From the NCBI GenBank assembly GCA_905160935.1, contig CAJHZI010000481.1:2602001-2666000 (forward strand): 64,000 nucleotides of DNA, written 5' to 3'. The position numbers and the translations under genes are program-made. Below, piece by piece: positions 21,690 through 35,182 of the stretch. Origin of the DNA: Enchytraeus crypticus (Eukaryota > Annelida > Clitellata > Enchytraeida > Enchytraeidae). The notes beneath the pieces are model-generated. The model had not been told where the DNA came from. It did no database searches and saw nothing but the letters and a program-made list of their open reading frames with translations. How positions within the stretch are numbered: position 1 is the stretch's first letter; each line of letters opens with the position of its first letter.

Positions 21690-22651
21690 TAAACTGTGAT
21701 GTTAAATTAGTTAGCCGTTTTGTTCTGCCGTCTGAAACGGAAGAAAATCCAATATAGTAATTTAGCAGTGTGTTGGTCATTGCCTTATACAAGACTCAGC
21801 CTCTAGATCAAGTGGTTTGAATGATGCGTCTGGCCTCTATCAGATATTTATACCACCATTTAAGAGTAAACACGATAGCTCTGTTATTGCAGAGCTATCG
21901 GATTTAAACATGGCTCTCAGAGTATTGACCATCTGTAAAAGTTCTTTTTACCAGCACTTCTACCAGCATTTTGCTAGCACTCTCTGACAGTATTCTCACT
22001 TCTCTCAAATTCCTTTCTTCAGTTTTCAGTTGTAACAATGTTGCAAAACAGTTATTTTGCTAAACCATTTGGCAAGCCTGTTTTGTATTATTTTATTTTT
22101 GACATTTATTGTATGACTATTCTGCGATTTTTGGTTAGGTTTATCAGTTCAAATGGTTCATTCATATATTATGTTTCGAAAAGTTAAACTATTTATATTC
22201 CCTCTGTTTTTAACTGTCGCCCAGATGCATACCGTCCTTAAACATTTTTTCACTAGTATAGTTGGATCGAACCAAAAATTTCGAATGTTTCGCGAAAACT
22301 GTTAAGTAAGGCCTAATGCAAAAAATTAAAATTAATATGTCATCCGAAGTCTTCTTCTAGTCATCAGCATTCCGGCCCCAAATACCCCCTACCACATGTA
22401 GGGACGTTAAATATTACTTATCCCGAGGAGCATATCGTTAAGATATTTCGATTAATACAGTAATAAATGAGTGCACATTGTAGTACAATATGCAGTATTA
22501 TACAAGTGTACATTACTATATAATATGTCGTAATAATTGAATATAAATCTTTACCATTTTTCATTATCAACGCAGTATATGTGTATATATATATAAATAT
22601 AAGTTACATGTTTTTCTTTATAACAATAGCAACACTTTTGAATGTTTTCAG

Positions 22652-22791
22652 ATATGGAGAGCTCATTTAGGACTAACGAGGGCAAACTTGTGGACCTCTC
22701 AGGCAGGGTCATCCATCTGAATGGTGAAATGGAACGCCTTTTGGAAAGCATTCTAGAAGTCGCCAAATATCATAGAACCTGTACGCAGTGA
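22652..22791 (+). CDS. Laminin beta alternative terminal exon 2 (C-terminal tail, isoform 2)
   Basis: Acceptor AATGTTTTCAG ending at 22651, TGA at 22789-22791. Joined to the phase-1 donor at 17450 it completes an Asn codon and encodes 45 residues: MESSFRTNEGKLVDLSGRVI, HLNGEMERLLESILEVAKYH, RTCTQ. It aligns without gaps to the tail at 19271-19413, with 14 of 43 residues identical, including FxxxE, the L/M/L heptad positions, SI and Y-x-RTC at the same place. The frame is intact and the splice site is good, so it is unlikely to be a dead relic. It would give a second laminin beta tail. Confidence 0.88.
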
Positions 22792-22985
22792 TTGGGGATA
22801 GCTCTGGCTTTTGTTACTTTGAGCAAATTATAAACATTTTATATTTTATATACAGTCATAGTTTATATTTAGTCGATTAATTCTACGTACCAGGCTGCAA
22901 TTAACTATTGTATATAAACGTTATTATATAGTAGGGCTTCTTAATTATTGCCAAACCAGAGCCAGTCTTATCATAACAAAGAATT

Positions 22986-22989
<4 letters not shown>

Positions 22990-23032
<43 letters not shown>

Positions 23033-23073
23033 AGTCTATATATATGTATGTGTATAACTGTATATGCATATAT

Positions 23074-23133
<60 letters not shown>
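22990..23133. repeat. TA/TG dinucleotide microsatellites
   Basis: (TG)n and (TA)n at 22987-23033, and about 27 TA repeats at 23079-23132. Long IYIYIY open frames on both strands are artefacts. Confidence 0.95.
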
Positions 23134-23134
<1 letters not shown>

Positions 23135-25307
23135 TATATAATCAAATATTCCAGGCATCATACTTTGATGATGATCTAGATGCTAATTCTTCATTGTATT
23201 TTATTGTATTGCATCAAAGTTGTAGAAAGGAATTTACACAATATTTAAGAAATCTTTTAAGTTAAGGCTCATTCTGAATAGAGGTTAAATATGTGCATTG
23301 GACATTCACGCTAACAAATGGTTGGGTAAAAATTGCTCTCGTTGGATAGAACTAGATAGAGAGGTCCAGTTGAGTACAGTGTCTAAATACGAACGATTTT
23401 CTACGTAGGATTTTATTAATGTCTTTATGTGTTGTCGATATTAATTTTTATCTTTTGCGAATAGTATGTTCATGATTAAATATATGGGTCTATTTATTAT
23501 CTACAGAAATGAAATTTAGCTGAGTAAAGTTAGTTACTAGTTCGGAATTATGCCCTTTTTCTAACATGAGCTTAAATAAGATGTGACGTTGTTTTCTGTT
23601 TGTTTTTTTACGCTATAAAGTTCTTCCTAGAATGTTAAAAAGACTAATCAAGTATTACAGCGAAATTATCGATCTTTTATGACTACTTTCACTTTCAGTT
23701 TAGCTAATTATCCATTTACCGGTCTTGTCGTGTTTGTTCAAGATTTACTCTTTGATCCCCTCGCACAGGTGCTGTTTTCGCAGAACTTAAACATAAGCGG
23801 AGGGATCATTTTAGAATCTAACATTTTAGTAATGTTACATATTTATTCACCAATATGTTTTATTCAGTTCTAAGTCTGAATTAAGATTATGAAATTACTT
23901 AGTTATATATGAACATTTATTTCTGAATTAAATTCTAAAACTTTATTTATTTAGGCTAACCCAGTAACGTTTTCTATTGGCTATATGTAACATTTGCAAG
24001 CGTAAAATTTAAATTTGTGACATTTATCTCTGCTAGTGTTTTGTATACGTAATTTTACATACAGTAATAATGTAATAATTTTTACAGTGTAAGCCATCCA
24101 CAGTCGTGGATATGTGTATGCCATCTTATTCTTCAACTATATAATGTAATCTGCAATCTCTGAGTGTAACAAATTATGATAAGGATTTTAATTAATATTT
24201 ATATCAAATGATTAAACTTTATGAATTATAATTCACTGCCTGCAATATCTGTAAAGTTATGCATGCTGTTAAATAACAATTTGGTGATAAACTCTATTTA
24301 TATATGACTACACTGCCAATTCTTCTTAAAATTATAAATACGTGATTTAAAATATCTTACACGAACATGGTATAATAATGCTTTTGTTATGTGAAGTAAT
24401 TTAACTTCTTCTAAATTTCTTAGTATCACCGATGAAGTTTATATTGTGAATTATTTAATTACCTTAATGATTTCGTAAACACTATTGAGTAACATTGCAG
24501 TCATAAAGTTACTCGTATACATGTTAAATATTTAATTTTTACAATTTATTTATTATATTTTTAACCTGAATCAGCACCCCATATCACATATAATGCAGTA
24601 TGGATTATTTTTAATATGGTTCAGGTATTTGAAGCTAATTGCATGAAAAATAGAATAGTAAAACTTGAATCATGTAGTGAATATTTTTATATAGTATTAA
24701 TGTAAGTACAAACATATATGAAGCAAAAATATATGAGTAAGCATTTACTTTTAACATAAATGCGTAAATTTAAATCAAGATTTAGACTACAAATATATGG
24801 TACGCAGTACTACATTGTTAAACTTGTACAGATGAATTTGCTAATCGGCATATTTGTTGTGTACGAACTAATAGGATTATTAAGCAATATTTGGTAAATT
24901 TTAATTAAATGCCACTTGTTCAATACAAATGCGACCGATCGTAGTGTTACTGCTACAGTGTATATACAATTGTATGCACTATTGTGTAGCATGGGTATAG
25001 TAGTTGTCTTGTAGTTGATTTTTCAAATAAAATATTCATTTATTTTAACATTTTTGAGTACAGTTTCTAAGATATCTCTTTTAATTTCTTTTTTATAACT
25101 GTATTATACAACCATTGCCACTTCGTTTGCTGAATCATGAACAATTAAATTTAGATCAGACTCAAAACTTATCTCTCCTGATCGATTAACATAGACACTG
25201 GGTTGGGATTTAGCGCAGTCGGTTTAGCTGCGCGGAAACTGAATGCAAAACTATAAAGTTCTTTGCAATAAAAACACGCATTATAGTGATATGATCAACT
25301 ACGTTGA

Positions 25308-25515
25308 TATCTATCACTTATCACTTTTAATACCACATGTTATATCCGTTAGGCTATTTAGTCCATTTTCCGTGTAGCCAGGCCAGTGAATGTCCGAGAT
25401 CTTACTCTCAGATCAGCGCGGCTGGGAATCGAACCCACGAGAGTTCGATTCACCTCGGGGTCTGTCATTTAAAACTTAATGACGTCATCTATACCTTTAA
25501 CCATTGCGCTATTGA
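25308..25515 (-). mobile_element. tRNA-derived SINE family C
   Basis: On the minus strand: A box TAGCGCAATGG (25501-25511) and perfect B box GGTTCGATTCC (25425-25435), followed by CAGCCGCGCTGATCTGAG and a 3' part ending ACATGTGGTATTAAAAGTG. A second copy is at 28588-28850. Confidence 0.8.
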
Positions 25516-26947
25516 GACATTCAATAATTAGCTTACTTCATCAGATTACTTCATAATTTTTGCATAGGCTTCAAATTCGAATGTGAAATTTGTGGAGCCA
25601 GCGTCCAGTTGGCTCTGCAAAACCTTGGTACGCAATACGTACCAAATGGAGTGAGTTCTATTTGTGTGTGGGACTCACAGCAAAAATTAGCACTAATTGA
25701 GCTCTAATTTTCGGCATATGAGTGAGATTTATCTGAAGAAGTTGCGGAGCCACCTTGACGGAGCTGAATTAATAAGTTGTACGAAGAGAACTGAGACTGC
25801 CTTTAAATGAGCTATCGAGTCAGGGAGAAGGATAAAATGAAGTAACACTAGCAGAAGTATGGCTACAACGTTGAGATAAATGAAGTAACAAAACAGATGC
25901 TTGTGAAGATGCGCCTAGCAGGCCTACGTACGAGCCGTAGCTTGCTTAACTTCAAGCTTCAGACTTTATCCTAGGAAAACGTTTAAGGAAATACTTTGGA
26001 AAATACTGTAGTGGTATTTATAAAATTGTAAATTGATCCGTTTCGAAAGCCAATTTTTCTAATCGTAGCGAAACAATTAACTCGATAGCGTGCATAGAGG
26101 CTCCTAGGATTTAGTTTAAAGTGCATCGATAGTGTAGTGCTCATAAATAATGTAGTCTATGTCAGGCCGAATCATCTTGTAATCAGATAGCATTGTCTGC
26201 CGATAGACGAAGATTACTTACTAAAAGATAAAGCGATAGGGGTCCGAAGTATGAAGTAGGATTGAAGATTCCCGAAGTCTGACGTCAGTGAATGATGGAT
26301 TGTTTATATTAGTAGATAGAGGGAGTCAAGGTTAAAACTAGAGTAACCTGTAGATTTCTACCGTAACTAGAATTCACAATAACGTAAACATCATTGTCTT
26401 CTGAATTCGATTGGGAGATATCAACTTGTGCTAAATCAGCTTGTGCTAAATTCACAGTCAAAGTGGTTTTAACTAATTATAACCAATGATATACTTTTAA
26501 GTTGTCGTTTTAGGAATTGCTCCAATGGTAAACTTTCGTCCATAAAAAACACTGTTCGCTAGATTTTAATGCATGACAAGGAGGTTGTTGATGATGTGAT
26601 TAGGATGCAAAAGTGATTGTGATTTAAATCAATTGATTGACTGACTGATTGATTGATAGATAGATATATTGATTAATTAAAGCAAAACCTGCTATTCAGC
26701 TTCTCGCCCATATTTAACATTTTCGAACAATTTCTAAACGTTGCCTTAGGAATACAAGTTAAGCAACACTACAGAATGCAACTCTTTCTAATACAATAAA
26801 ATTATAATTTGCAAATAAGCCAATTTAACTACTGATGTATGATCAAAATAATATACACCAAATTAATAGACGACACTGAATTCCTTTAACCGACGAGATA
26901 ACAGAATAATTGTGTAAAAAATAAAAGGCAACATAGAACAACTAGAT

Positions 26948-27276
26948 ATGTCAGCGTCCCACGATAACGTCAGACACACTAGTGAGTGGCATGATGATAA
27001 AGACGACGATGTTTTCTCTCCAATTTATTCCTCATCATCGCAACATCGAGGAACGATCAGCCCCGGTGGAGCTTCGCAGCGGTTGCCACCGTCATCCATG
27101 TCAAGGTCGAATCCTTTCGAGTCCACGGGTCCCGACGGAAGACGAGTGAGTCCTGGCTATGAGAGAATATCTGTAGGAGACGTCCCTAACACTCGTCGCT
27201 CTTCCAGGTCACCTGCAAACAGCCGAGGATCCTCACCGAGACAGTTCAGAAGTCAGTCCAGTCTCACTGATCTCAG
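26948..27276 (+). CDS. Unknown gene, exon 1 (first coding exon)
   Basis: ATG at 26948 with an upstream in-frame stop; donor AG/GTTAAT at 27277, phase 2. Encodes 109 residues rich in Ser, Pro and Arg. An AAT microsatellite begins right at the donor (27280-27310). Confidence 0.8.
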
Positions 27277-27312
<36 letters not shown>

Positions 27313-30300
27313 GAAGCCGATTGATGACCTCGAGTGGCCGGGCGGCGATTCCGCACGTATTGCTTGAATCGTTTTTATCAAACGCCAGGTTCTTTACACC
27401 GGGGTAAAAAAAAATAAAATTTAAAAAAAGATAATTATAATTATAATATTAATGATTTTCAATATACTTTTGAAGAATAATAAGTATTATTAATATTATT
27501 ATAAAATAATAATAATAATAATAATAAGTCATTAAATAAGCAAGGTATCAGTAATATCGGATAATAATAATAATAAGAATAAGAATAATAATTAAATAAT
27601 AATAATAAAATTAATAATAATTTTAATTAAATAAAGTCTTGCTTTTATCTTATTTTTTAGCCCTGGGCAGTATAGGCGCTATAAGCTGGCTGAAGCCAGT
27701 GGCGAAGTCGGTAAGACGTTTGACCGCGGATCAGTATGTGCGGGTTTCAAATCCTGGGCTCGTCCGTCACTGACATCGCTCTCGAGTGAGGAAACTGACG
27801 TTAACCTTAGCTTTTAGCTTTAGCTTTTATAATTTAAAAAAACTAATAATAATAGTAATAATAAAGATTTAACGTCCTCACCCAGGGATGATGTCAGGGA
27901 CAACATCGTCTCTCACTCTCAATCTCTCTCTCACTCTCTCTCCCTCTCTCGGTTAGAATAGAACGTGTAAAACATGAATGTTATGTAGTATATGGATCCC
28001 AGGCCTGTGGCCTTGCAAACTGAGCTGAGCCGATAATGTATCGGCAAGTTGATCAATAGCGGATCAGTAGGCACAGAGTTTAAATCCAGTGATCTCCCTG
28101 TCACTGAACTGAGTTTAAACAGGAATCTGATGCTAAACCTGACTGTAAATTACAGTGAGCACGCGAAGTTATATAATGCAATCTATATAATCAACTAATC
28201 ACGCCGAGAATTGCGCACTTTTAGTATGAGGCGACTAACCATCTCATACTAATAGTGTACATTTTCCAGTATCTGCTCTAGAACAGATACTGGGAACTGG
28301 GAAGGCAATGGATATCTACTTAAGAAGTTCATTTCTTATGCCAACTATTCGAATATGATAAGTGGTAAATATTAATCATTTTTTATGAAATTAATGTGTG
28401 TTTAGTGTATTACTCGTTTACAATTAATTATTGCCGTAGACAGATTGTTTGTAAGAATGTGTGCTATGACATTCCTATTTGAAAGTACTCACTGATATAA
28501 AGTTAGCTTGCTATAAAGGCTAAGCGTTGACCAAGAGACATGCTAATTCTTAAACTTAATTTTTAGCGAAATGATCATTCATGATGATTTCTATCACGTT
28601 TAATACCACATGTTAAATCGCCATAGCAGTTTAGATTATTATTCATTTACCGATTCTGGGTTCTGTAAATGTCCTATAAAATATAGGATGTTTTGATATA
28701 GGTTTCTCCGCTCAGCATGACTGAGAATCGAACCTACGAGAGTTAACTGAACTTTGGGTTGAGCATTTTTAGATATCCTAACTGAAATTTCAGCCTTACA
28801 AAATTTAATGACGTCGCCTGTTTCTCTACACACACAGCTATCACATTTTTCTTAAACTAAAAATTGTGGATATACATATGAAGTCACTCCTGTTTGACTT
28901 TTAAATTTTATACTTAACGTGAAAAGCGAAATCTCATTTGAGTCTTCAAGCTTAATTATTGGATTATTAGAGAAATAAATGGCGAAAAATTTACTGCTGT
29001 AAGAACGATCATAAATTCTGAATTATTTTCTCATAGAAAAATTGTCTTAGCAACTCTATATAGTTCACTGAGTTTAAGATACCTTCATAAGTGCGATGTT
29101 TGAAATAGATATTTTTATTGTCTGTTTGAAGAAGTAATTCAAAACCTAAGAAAATAAAACGCAGCGGAAATCTAAAAGCGACCTCTAAGATCATTTCCAG
29201 GTCATATTAGTATATAGAGCAACAACGAGGAAAATTTATTTCCGACTCTGTCCCTTTTCTGAAAAGAAAAATCTGTGACCGCCCCACAAGGCGATAAAAG
29301 TTTAATTTGTTGACCTGTTCGAGTCCCGTAGAGCTTAAAACATTTTTCGCGGCAAATAAAAATATACATGTAATATCAGAAACATTGCACAAAAGAAATA
29401 GGAAAATAATAAATGAATAATGAATAAACGGTGATCAAATAAAAACAACGTGAAATTGCTAACACGCACCGTTGAAATTCTTGATAGAATTTTAATAGTT
29501 CACTATGAATTTTTTTACCGCTGCAGTAGGTTTTCCCATACTGCGGTAAAATTGCAACTTGTTTTCCATAACCGTGGTATTCCCGAAAGGTGAAATAATT
29601 ACCGGGGTAATTACCGATGATTACCGCACCGCGGATTACCTTGTCACTCTCTATACTTCAAAAATGGCCAATCCTGCGTTGTACTGAAGTTCCGTACCAA
29701 TCCTGCGTTGTACTGAAGTCCCGTACCAATCCTGCGTTGTACTGAAGTCATGTGTCCATCCTGCTTTGTACTAAAGTCACGTACCAATCCTGCGTTGTAC
29801 TGAAGTCACGTACCAATCCTGCGTTGTACTGAAGTCCTGTGTGTTCCATTCTCGGATTGGAGGATTAGAGAGTACAATTTCTGACATAGGGGCCTATATA
29901 ATGCACATGATTGGAAAGGTGAGAGATATAATTTTGGATGCTGGTTTTAATATTATTGGGCTGGACCGGTGGCTTCTTCGACAGCGTATCAGTATGTGCA
30001 AGGTTCAAATCTAGTACTCTTCCCGTCACCAACATGCTATCGAGCAGGAAACTGACGTTAAACTTGGCTTTTGATTTAGCTTTTTTATCTGCCTGAATTT
30101 TAAACAGTTTCGCTTTTCCATTAAGACAATTCCATTTTTCATTTTCTTCTCTTCAAATTTAACCGTCTCTGTTATTGTTTAACCTCCTAGCTTTTTCTTA
30201 TCTTTAGAATTATGTGCGTAGGTAGCCTGCTAATGCCGGGCTTCTGTTTTCTTCACTTTACTCAAAATGTCAAATTTTGGAAAGAGAATTCACAGTATAG

Positions 30301-33300
30301 CATTCCTGTTTAGTTTAGTATAATTTTTTAAATTATCTATTCTCACTGAGAAGCCATTGCACTCAAAATCTCAATGTACCTTAGATCATAGAGAAAATGT
30401 TCATTAGACCGATATGAATTAAACATGAACAAATTAAAAGATTTCATGGTTACTAAAGACCTAATTACATTAACTTCTTTTCTGGTAAAGTATATATTCT
30501 TTAGAGAACCTGATGTAAGATACAAAGTAATATGTAAATGTATATTATTTTAAACTATATAAAACATCCAAAACAATGCTTAATATAATTTGTTTAAATA
30601 TAGAGGAGCTCCGACAGTAACCAATTTATAGACTACGATGTCACTAGATAGAATAGAAAGTTTTTAGAAAATCAATGATAGAAGGTTATTGAAATTTTTT
30701 AGAAAATCAATGATAGAAAGTTAGAAACGTACCCTTGAGTTCCGGCAGACAATTTATTTCTCAGCCTCAGCCTCGTTCATTGATTTACCTATCAGCAATT
30801 TATCAAGTGTTCCACCGTTTCCAAGTTTCTACATCCACAGCCAGGTTTCAATGGCGCATGCTTTACCAGCCCCAGCAAGTATATAAGACAATTCTTACAA
30901 TCCTGAATTCAGTTCAGCAGTCAGGTGCTTGGATAGGAAGTAAGTAATTTGAAATAAATTTTTGTATATTAATACGTAGGCCTACTTCCAACACTAAAAT
31001 TTATTTGATTACTTTTGGAATCAATACAAAAGCGTTTAACCAAATGATTCACGGGGTTAAGCAATATGAATTACCCTGAGAGACTTAGAGAACTGGAATC
31101 CGAATCTCTGGAACTTCGCCGAATAAAAGCTGATCTAATTTCTACATACCTCTGTATAATTGAGATTACTTAACCTTCTGAAGAATTCTTTACAGTAAAA
31201 GGGCTTACCAGAATTAATGGAGCATTTTGTAATATTACAACCATTCAAATTAGAAGCAGAAAGATATTAATTTAAAAATAGATGCACAAATGTGTGGAAT
31301 GATTTGAAAAACTACTTGATCATGGCACCCTCAGTTGAAAAATTTATAATGGGTTTAAAATATTTAAATTTTAAAATATACTAAGAATTAGCTATGGCAT
31401 CTTTAAAGTATATTTCTTAAATTTTCATTTTTTAAATAAATTTTATCACATGGACTACTCTTATTTAACAAATTTAAATATATAATCTTTGGAATAAGTA
31501 TTTTACACTTATTTCAAACTTTAACTATTTTGAGATTCTCAAATAACATGAATCTCTTAATTAACAGGCAGTTTACATGTATAAATAAATAATGCTAAAC
31601 ATTTTTGTCGTAGTTTACTCTAATTGCGATCACTCCATTTACTGATTGATTTATTAATTGGTTCATTACAGAGATTGACTGATTGACCAACTGACTGATT
31701 CATTTATTGTTTGACTGATTGATCGGTTCGTGGATGAATAGATTGACTGATGATTGATATGTTAGATGATTGATTTATTCATTAATCGATTAATTGATTC
31801 ATTGACTCAGTTGACAATTGATTGACAGACTGGCTGACAGACTGATTGATTTCATTAAAAAGCTGGTAAAGCTAACATTAACGTCAGTTTCCTCACACGA
31901 AAGCGATGTCAGTGACGGGCGAGCCCAGGATTTGAACCCCGCACATACTGATCCGCGGTCGAATATCTTACCGACATTGCCACTGGCTCTAGCCAATATT
32001 ACTAATTGCTACAATTATTCATTAACTGATTGATTTCAATAATTGATACAATTATTCATTGACTGATTGATTTCATTAATTGATACAATTATTCATTGAC
32101 TGATTGATTTCATTAATTGATACAATTATTCATTGACTGATTGATTTCATTAATTGATACAATTATTCATTGACTGATTGATTTCATTAATTGATACAAT
32201 TATTCATTGACTGATTGATTTCATTAATTGACACAATTATTCATTGACTGATTGATTTTATTAAGTGATACAATTATTCATTGACTGATTGATTGATTAG
32301 ATCAGGATTAAATTTCGACGACAGCCAGTATGGAGGGGAGGATGAGGACAGGGAGTCCATGAAAGGATTGCAGGAACAGGACCTCGACATGGAAAGACGA
32401 TCATCTCACGGTGAACTACGGCGTAACAGCAGCAACCGTACATCCGGAAGCTTCTCCGGACCTCGGACATTTAGATCTTCCTTTAAAAATTCATCCTCCA
32501 GTCAAAGTTCTGACGGAAACAGAGAGAGTCGGAAGCCGTCAAAGGTAATGCTGGAAGATGATGATGACGATGATGATGAGGAATTAAATAAAATGAGAAG
32601 TAACGAAAATTTGGCAAAAGAACTGAGCGATAGACAAATAAGAGAGGCGGAGAGTGGAAAAAATGGAGAGAGAAATTCGATTTGTGACGAAGAGGAAAAT
32701 AAAACGAGAGATAGTGATGATGAAGAAGATAAAGAAGAACAGAAGATGACTTACAATGATATGTTTGAGATGTGTCTTAAGATACGAGAGAAACAATATT
32801 GCAGTGACATTTATAACATCTGGTAAGTCCGTTTAATTGATTCAAATTAGTTTAAATGTCTCTCTTAGTGCACTGCCTACTGGCAGGTCAATGGCATATA
32901 ACTCTTCCACTTTTATAAGTCTTCAGCTTTCCTGTTCATGTTCACATAAGAGTGAATCTTTAAATCATCTAACATTTCCTAATCTCGGTCTGCCTCTGCT
33001 TCTCTTTCCTTCCATTCCACCTTCGATGGGTGAAGAAGAGGAGAATTTAAAGAGCCATAGTGAAGAGGAAGTTTAGTGTATTTTAGTCAATTACAATAAA
33101 TTTACATTTCTAACAGATTTTCGTATAAGGATTGCATATGGAAGGGTTAATATTAATGATAACGTTAGTGATTACGACTGACAGTAACAACTAATAACAG
33201 TGACAATAAAAATATTTAGTAAATACTGATAATTGATTAAGCTTATAATTTATAACAATTTCTCGCAACAATTTATAATAATTTATAAAGCTATTGAACA

Positions 33301-35151
33301 TTTTCTTACGATTATTAACCTTATTTTTCTATATTTGCTTTGCCCTTCATGTGCACTAAGATCCAAACCAACGCTAGAATGGTCACACGGTTGGTGAGCG
33401 CCCTGGCTCCAGAAATTGCTACAAAATTTTCTGAAACGAATGGTAAATCTATTTTTATCTCGACCCTAGGTAAACTGGGCTTCAAGGGAAGATGATGAAG
33501 ATGTTATTCAACGCCAGAATGGTCACACGGTTGGTGAGCGCCTAGGTTCCAGAAACTGCTACGAAATTTTCTGAAACGAATGATAAATCTATTTTTATCT
33601 CGACCCTAGGTAAACTGGGCTTCAAGGAAAGATGATGAAGATGTTATTTTTTGATTATTTATTGTTTTATTTGATTTGATTATTTATTGTTTTATTACTT
33701 TTATTTGAAGGCAGGATCAGCTACACGAAGCTTTGAGGGACGAGGCAGCGGTCATGCTACAGAGGACGGGATTCGACGCTGGATCTAAGGACGCCGTCGA
33801 GTCGGTCGTCTTCGCTCTGAGGAAGGTTCCAGGGAGGTTCTTCGAGGATGAGTCAGTCACGTCGAACGTTTCGGTTATTCAATCGTCTGATGATGATGAT
33901 AATAATGATGATGATGATGATAGTAATAATAATACTAATAATACTAATACTAATAATAATAATAATAATAATAATAATAGATGAATTGATTGCTACAGCC
34001 AAGACTATGATTAATGGATAATAATAATAATAATAATATAAGTAATACTAATAATGATGCTGATGATGTTAATAATAATAATAATAATAATATTAATAAT
34101 AATAAAATTAAAGCATTATTTTAACAATGGAAGTGTTTTCCATGTTTCTGGTTACGTCAGGACACTAACAGCGTCCACATAGTGTTTCTGAACCACATCG
34201 CGACCGTCACCTAACACGTCAGTGATAATAATAATATAATAATAATAATAATAATAAAGATTAAATGTCCGTTTCCTCATATAGGGATGATGTCAGGGAC
34301 GTTCCCCATCACATGTCACTACAAATCGATTCACCTCCAAACGATCTGAAGAAACATGTGCTGAAGAGAAAGAAAAAGATCCTAAACGGTGCCGGTCCAG
34401 GTGATCAAAAAACAGTCAGGCAAGATGAAAAAGTATATGGTGGGAAGAGAAGTGATGCTACATTCATTGGCTACATAGGCTGCATAGGCTACAAAGGCTA
34501 CAGAGGGTATAAAGGCTACATAGGCTGCATACGCTACATAGGCTGCACAGACTACATAGGCTGCATACTACATAGGCTACATAGGCTTTATAGGCTACAT
34601 AGGCTATAGAGGCTATAGAGGCTACATAGGCTATATATGCTACATACGGCGCTGTCCCAAAAACCATTGGCATCCACATCGCGTACGGACTTCGAAGCCA
34701 ATTCAGTCCAAGCGCCAGATAGAGATAAAAAAAGATGAAGAAAAGTTTTATTGCGCCAGATGAGGCCAAGTTTCACTAGGCCAAGTTGAGGATCGATATC
34801 GTATAGTTCGAATTCTGTCTCTTCCGTCACTCATACCTCTTCTAGAGATGAAAATTCCTTTAAACTCGGTTTTATCCTATTTAGCCTTTACCCCTTGTCT
34901 CTCCTTCGCTCTCTCTCTCTCTCGCTCACTCTATCTCTCACTCGCTCTCTCTCTCTCTCTCTCCCACTAATACTAAACATGGCGGCATAAACCCATTCAT
35001 TTTCATCACCGGGCCGGCACCGTTTTGGATCTTTTTCTTTCTCTTCAGCACATGTTTTTTCAGATCGTTTGGGATGAAAGGATTTGTAGTGACATGTGAT
35101 GAAGGACGTCCCTGACATCATCCTTTTATGAGAAAACGGACGTTAAACCTA

Positions 35152-35182
<31 letters not shown>

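Larger units (their letters stand above)
19414..22651 (+). other. 3' UTR/intron between the two laminin terminal exons
   Basis: AT-rich, with a (TTA)n/AT-rich stretch at 20450-20640 and a small TIR element at 21501-21689 (listed separately). No coding exon recognised in between. Confidence 0.65.
22792..26947 (+). other. Laminin 3' UTR and spacer to the next gene
   Basis: AT-rich. AATAAA at 25026-25031 is a candidate end of the long laminin transcript; others are possible. The stretch holds the TA microsatellite, a lone perfect A-box-like TAGCGCAGTCGG at 25211-25222, a SINE C copy at 25308-25515, a small hairpin TTGGTACG/CGTACCAA near 25623-25643, and GATT repeats at 26625-26680. No other gene recognised. 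Confidence 0.6.
27277..32300 (+). other. Intron 1 of unknown gene
   Basis: Long AT-rich intron holding AAT microsatellites (27280-27310, 27480-27620), SINE A copies, a SINE C copy at 28588-28850, a 29-bp minisatellite at 29668-29841, a perfect hairpin at 28268-28295 (CCAGTATCTG arms) and GATT-type repeats with a 37-bp array up to the acceptor. Two AAAATCAATGATAGAA copies are at about 30667 and 30703. No exon recognised inside; the two flanking exons join in phase 2 without one. Confidence 0.7.

Noticed and set aside
22652..22791. Terminal exon of a separate, second laminin gene
   Set aside because: No other laminin exon lies between 19413 and 22652, and the acceptor phase fits the donor at 17450; a relic of a duplicated gene remains possible but less likely.
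33826..33984. Asp/Asn-rich extension of exon 3 of the unknown gene
   Set aside because: It translates a GAT/AAT microsatellite; a donor before it gives a clean in-frame join to exon 4.
34265..34769. GYIGCIGYKGYRG-type and CSLCSLCSV-type open frames
   Set aside because: Nine-bp GGCTACATA repeat next to a dispersed element.
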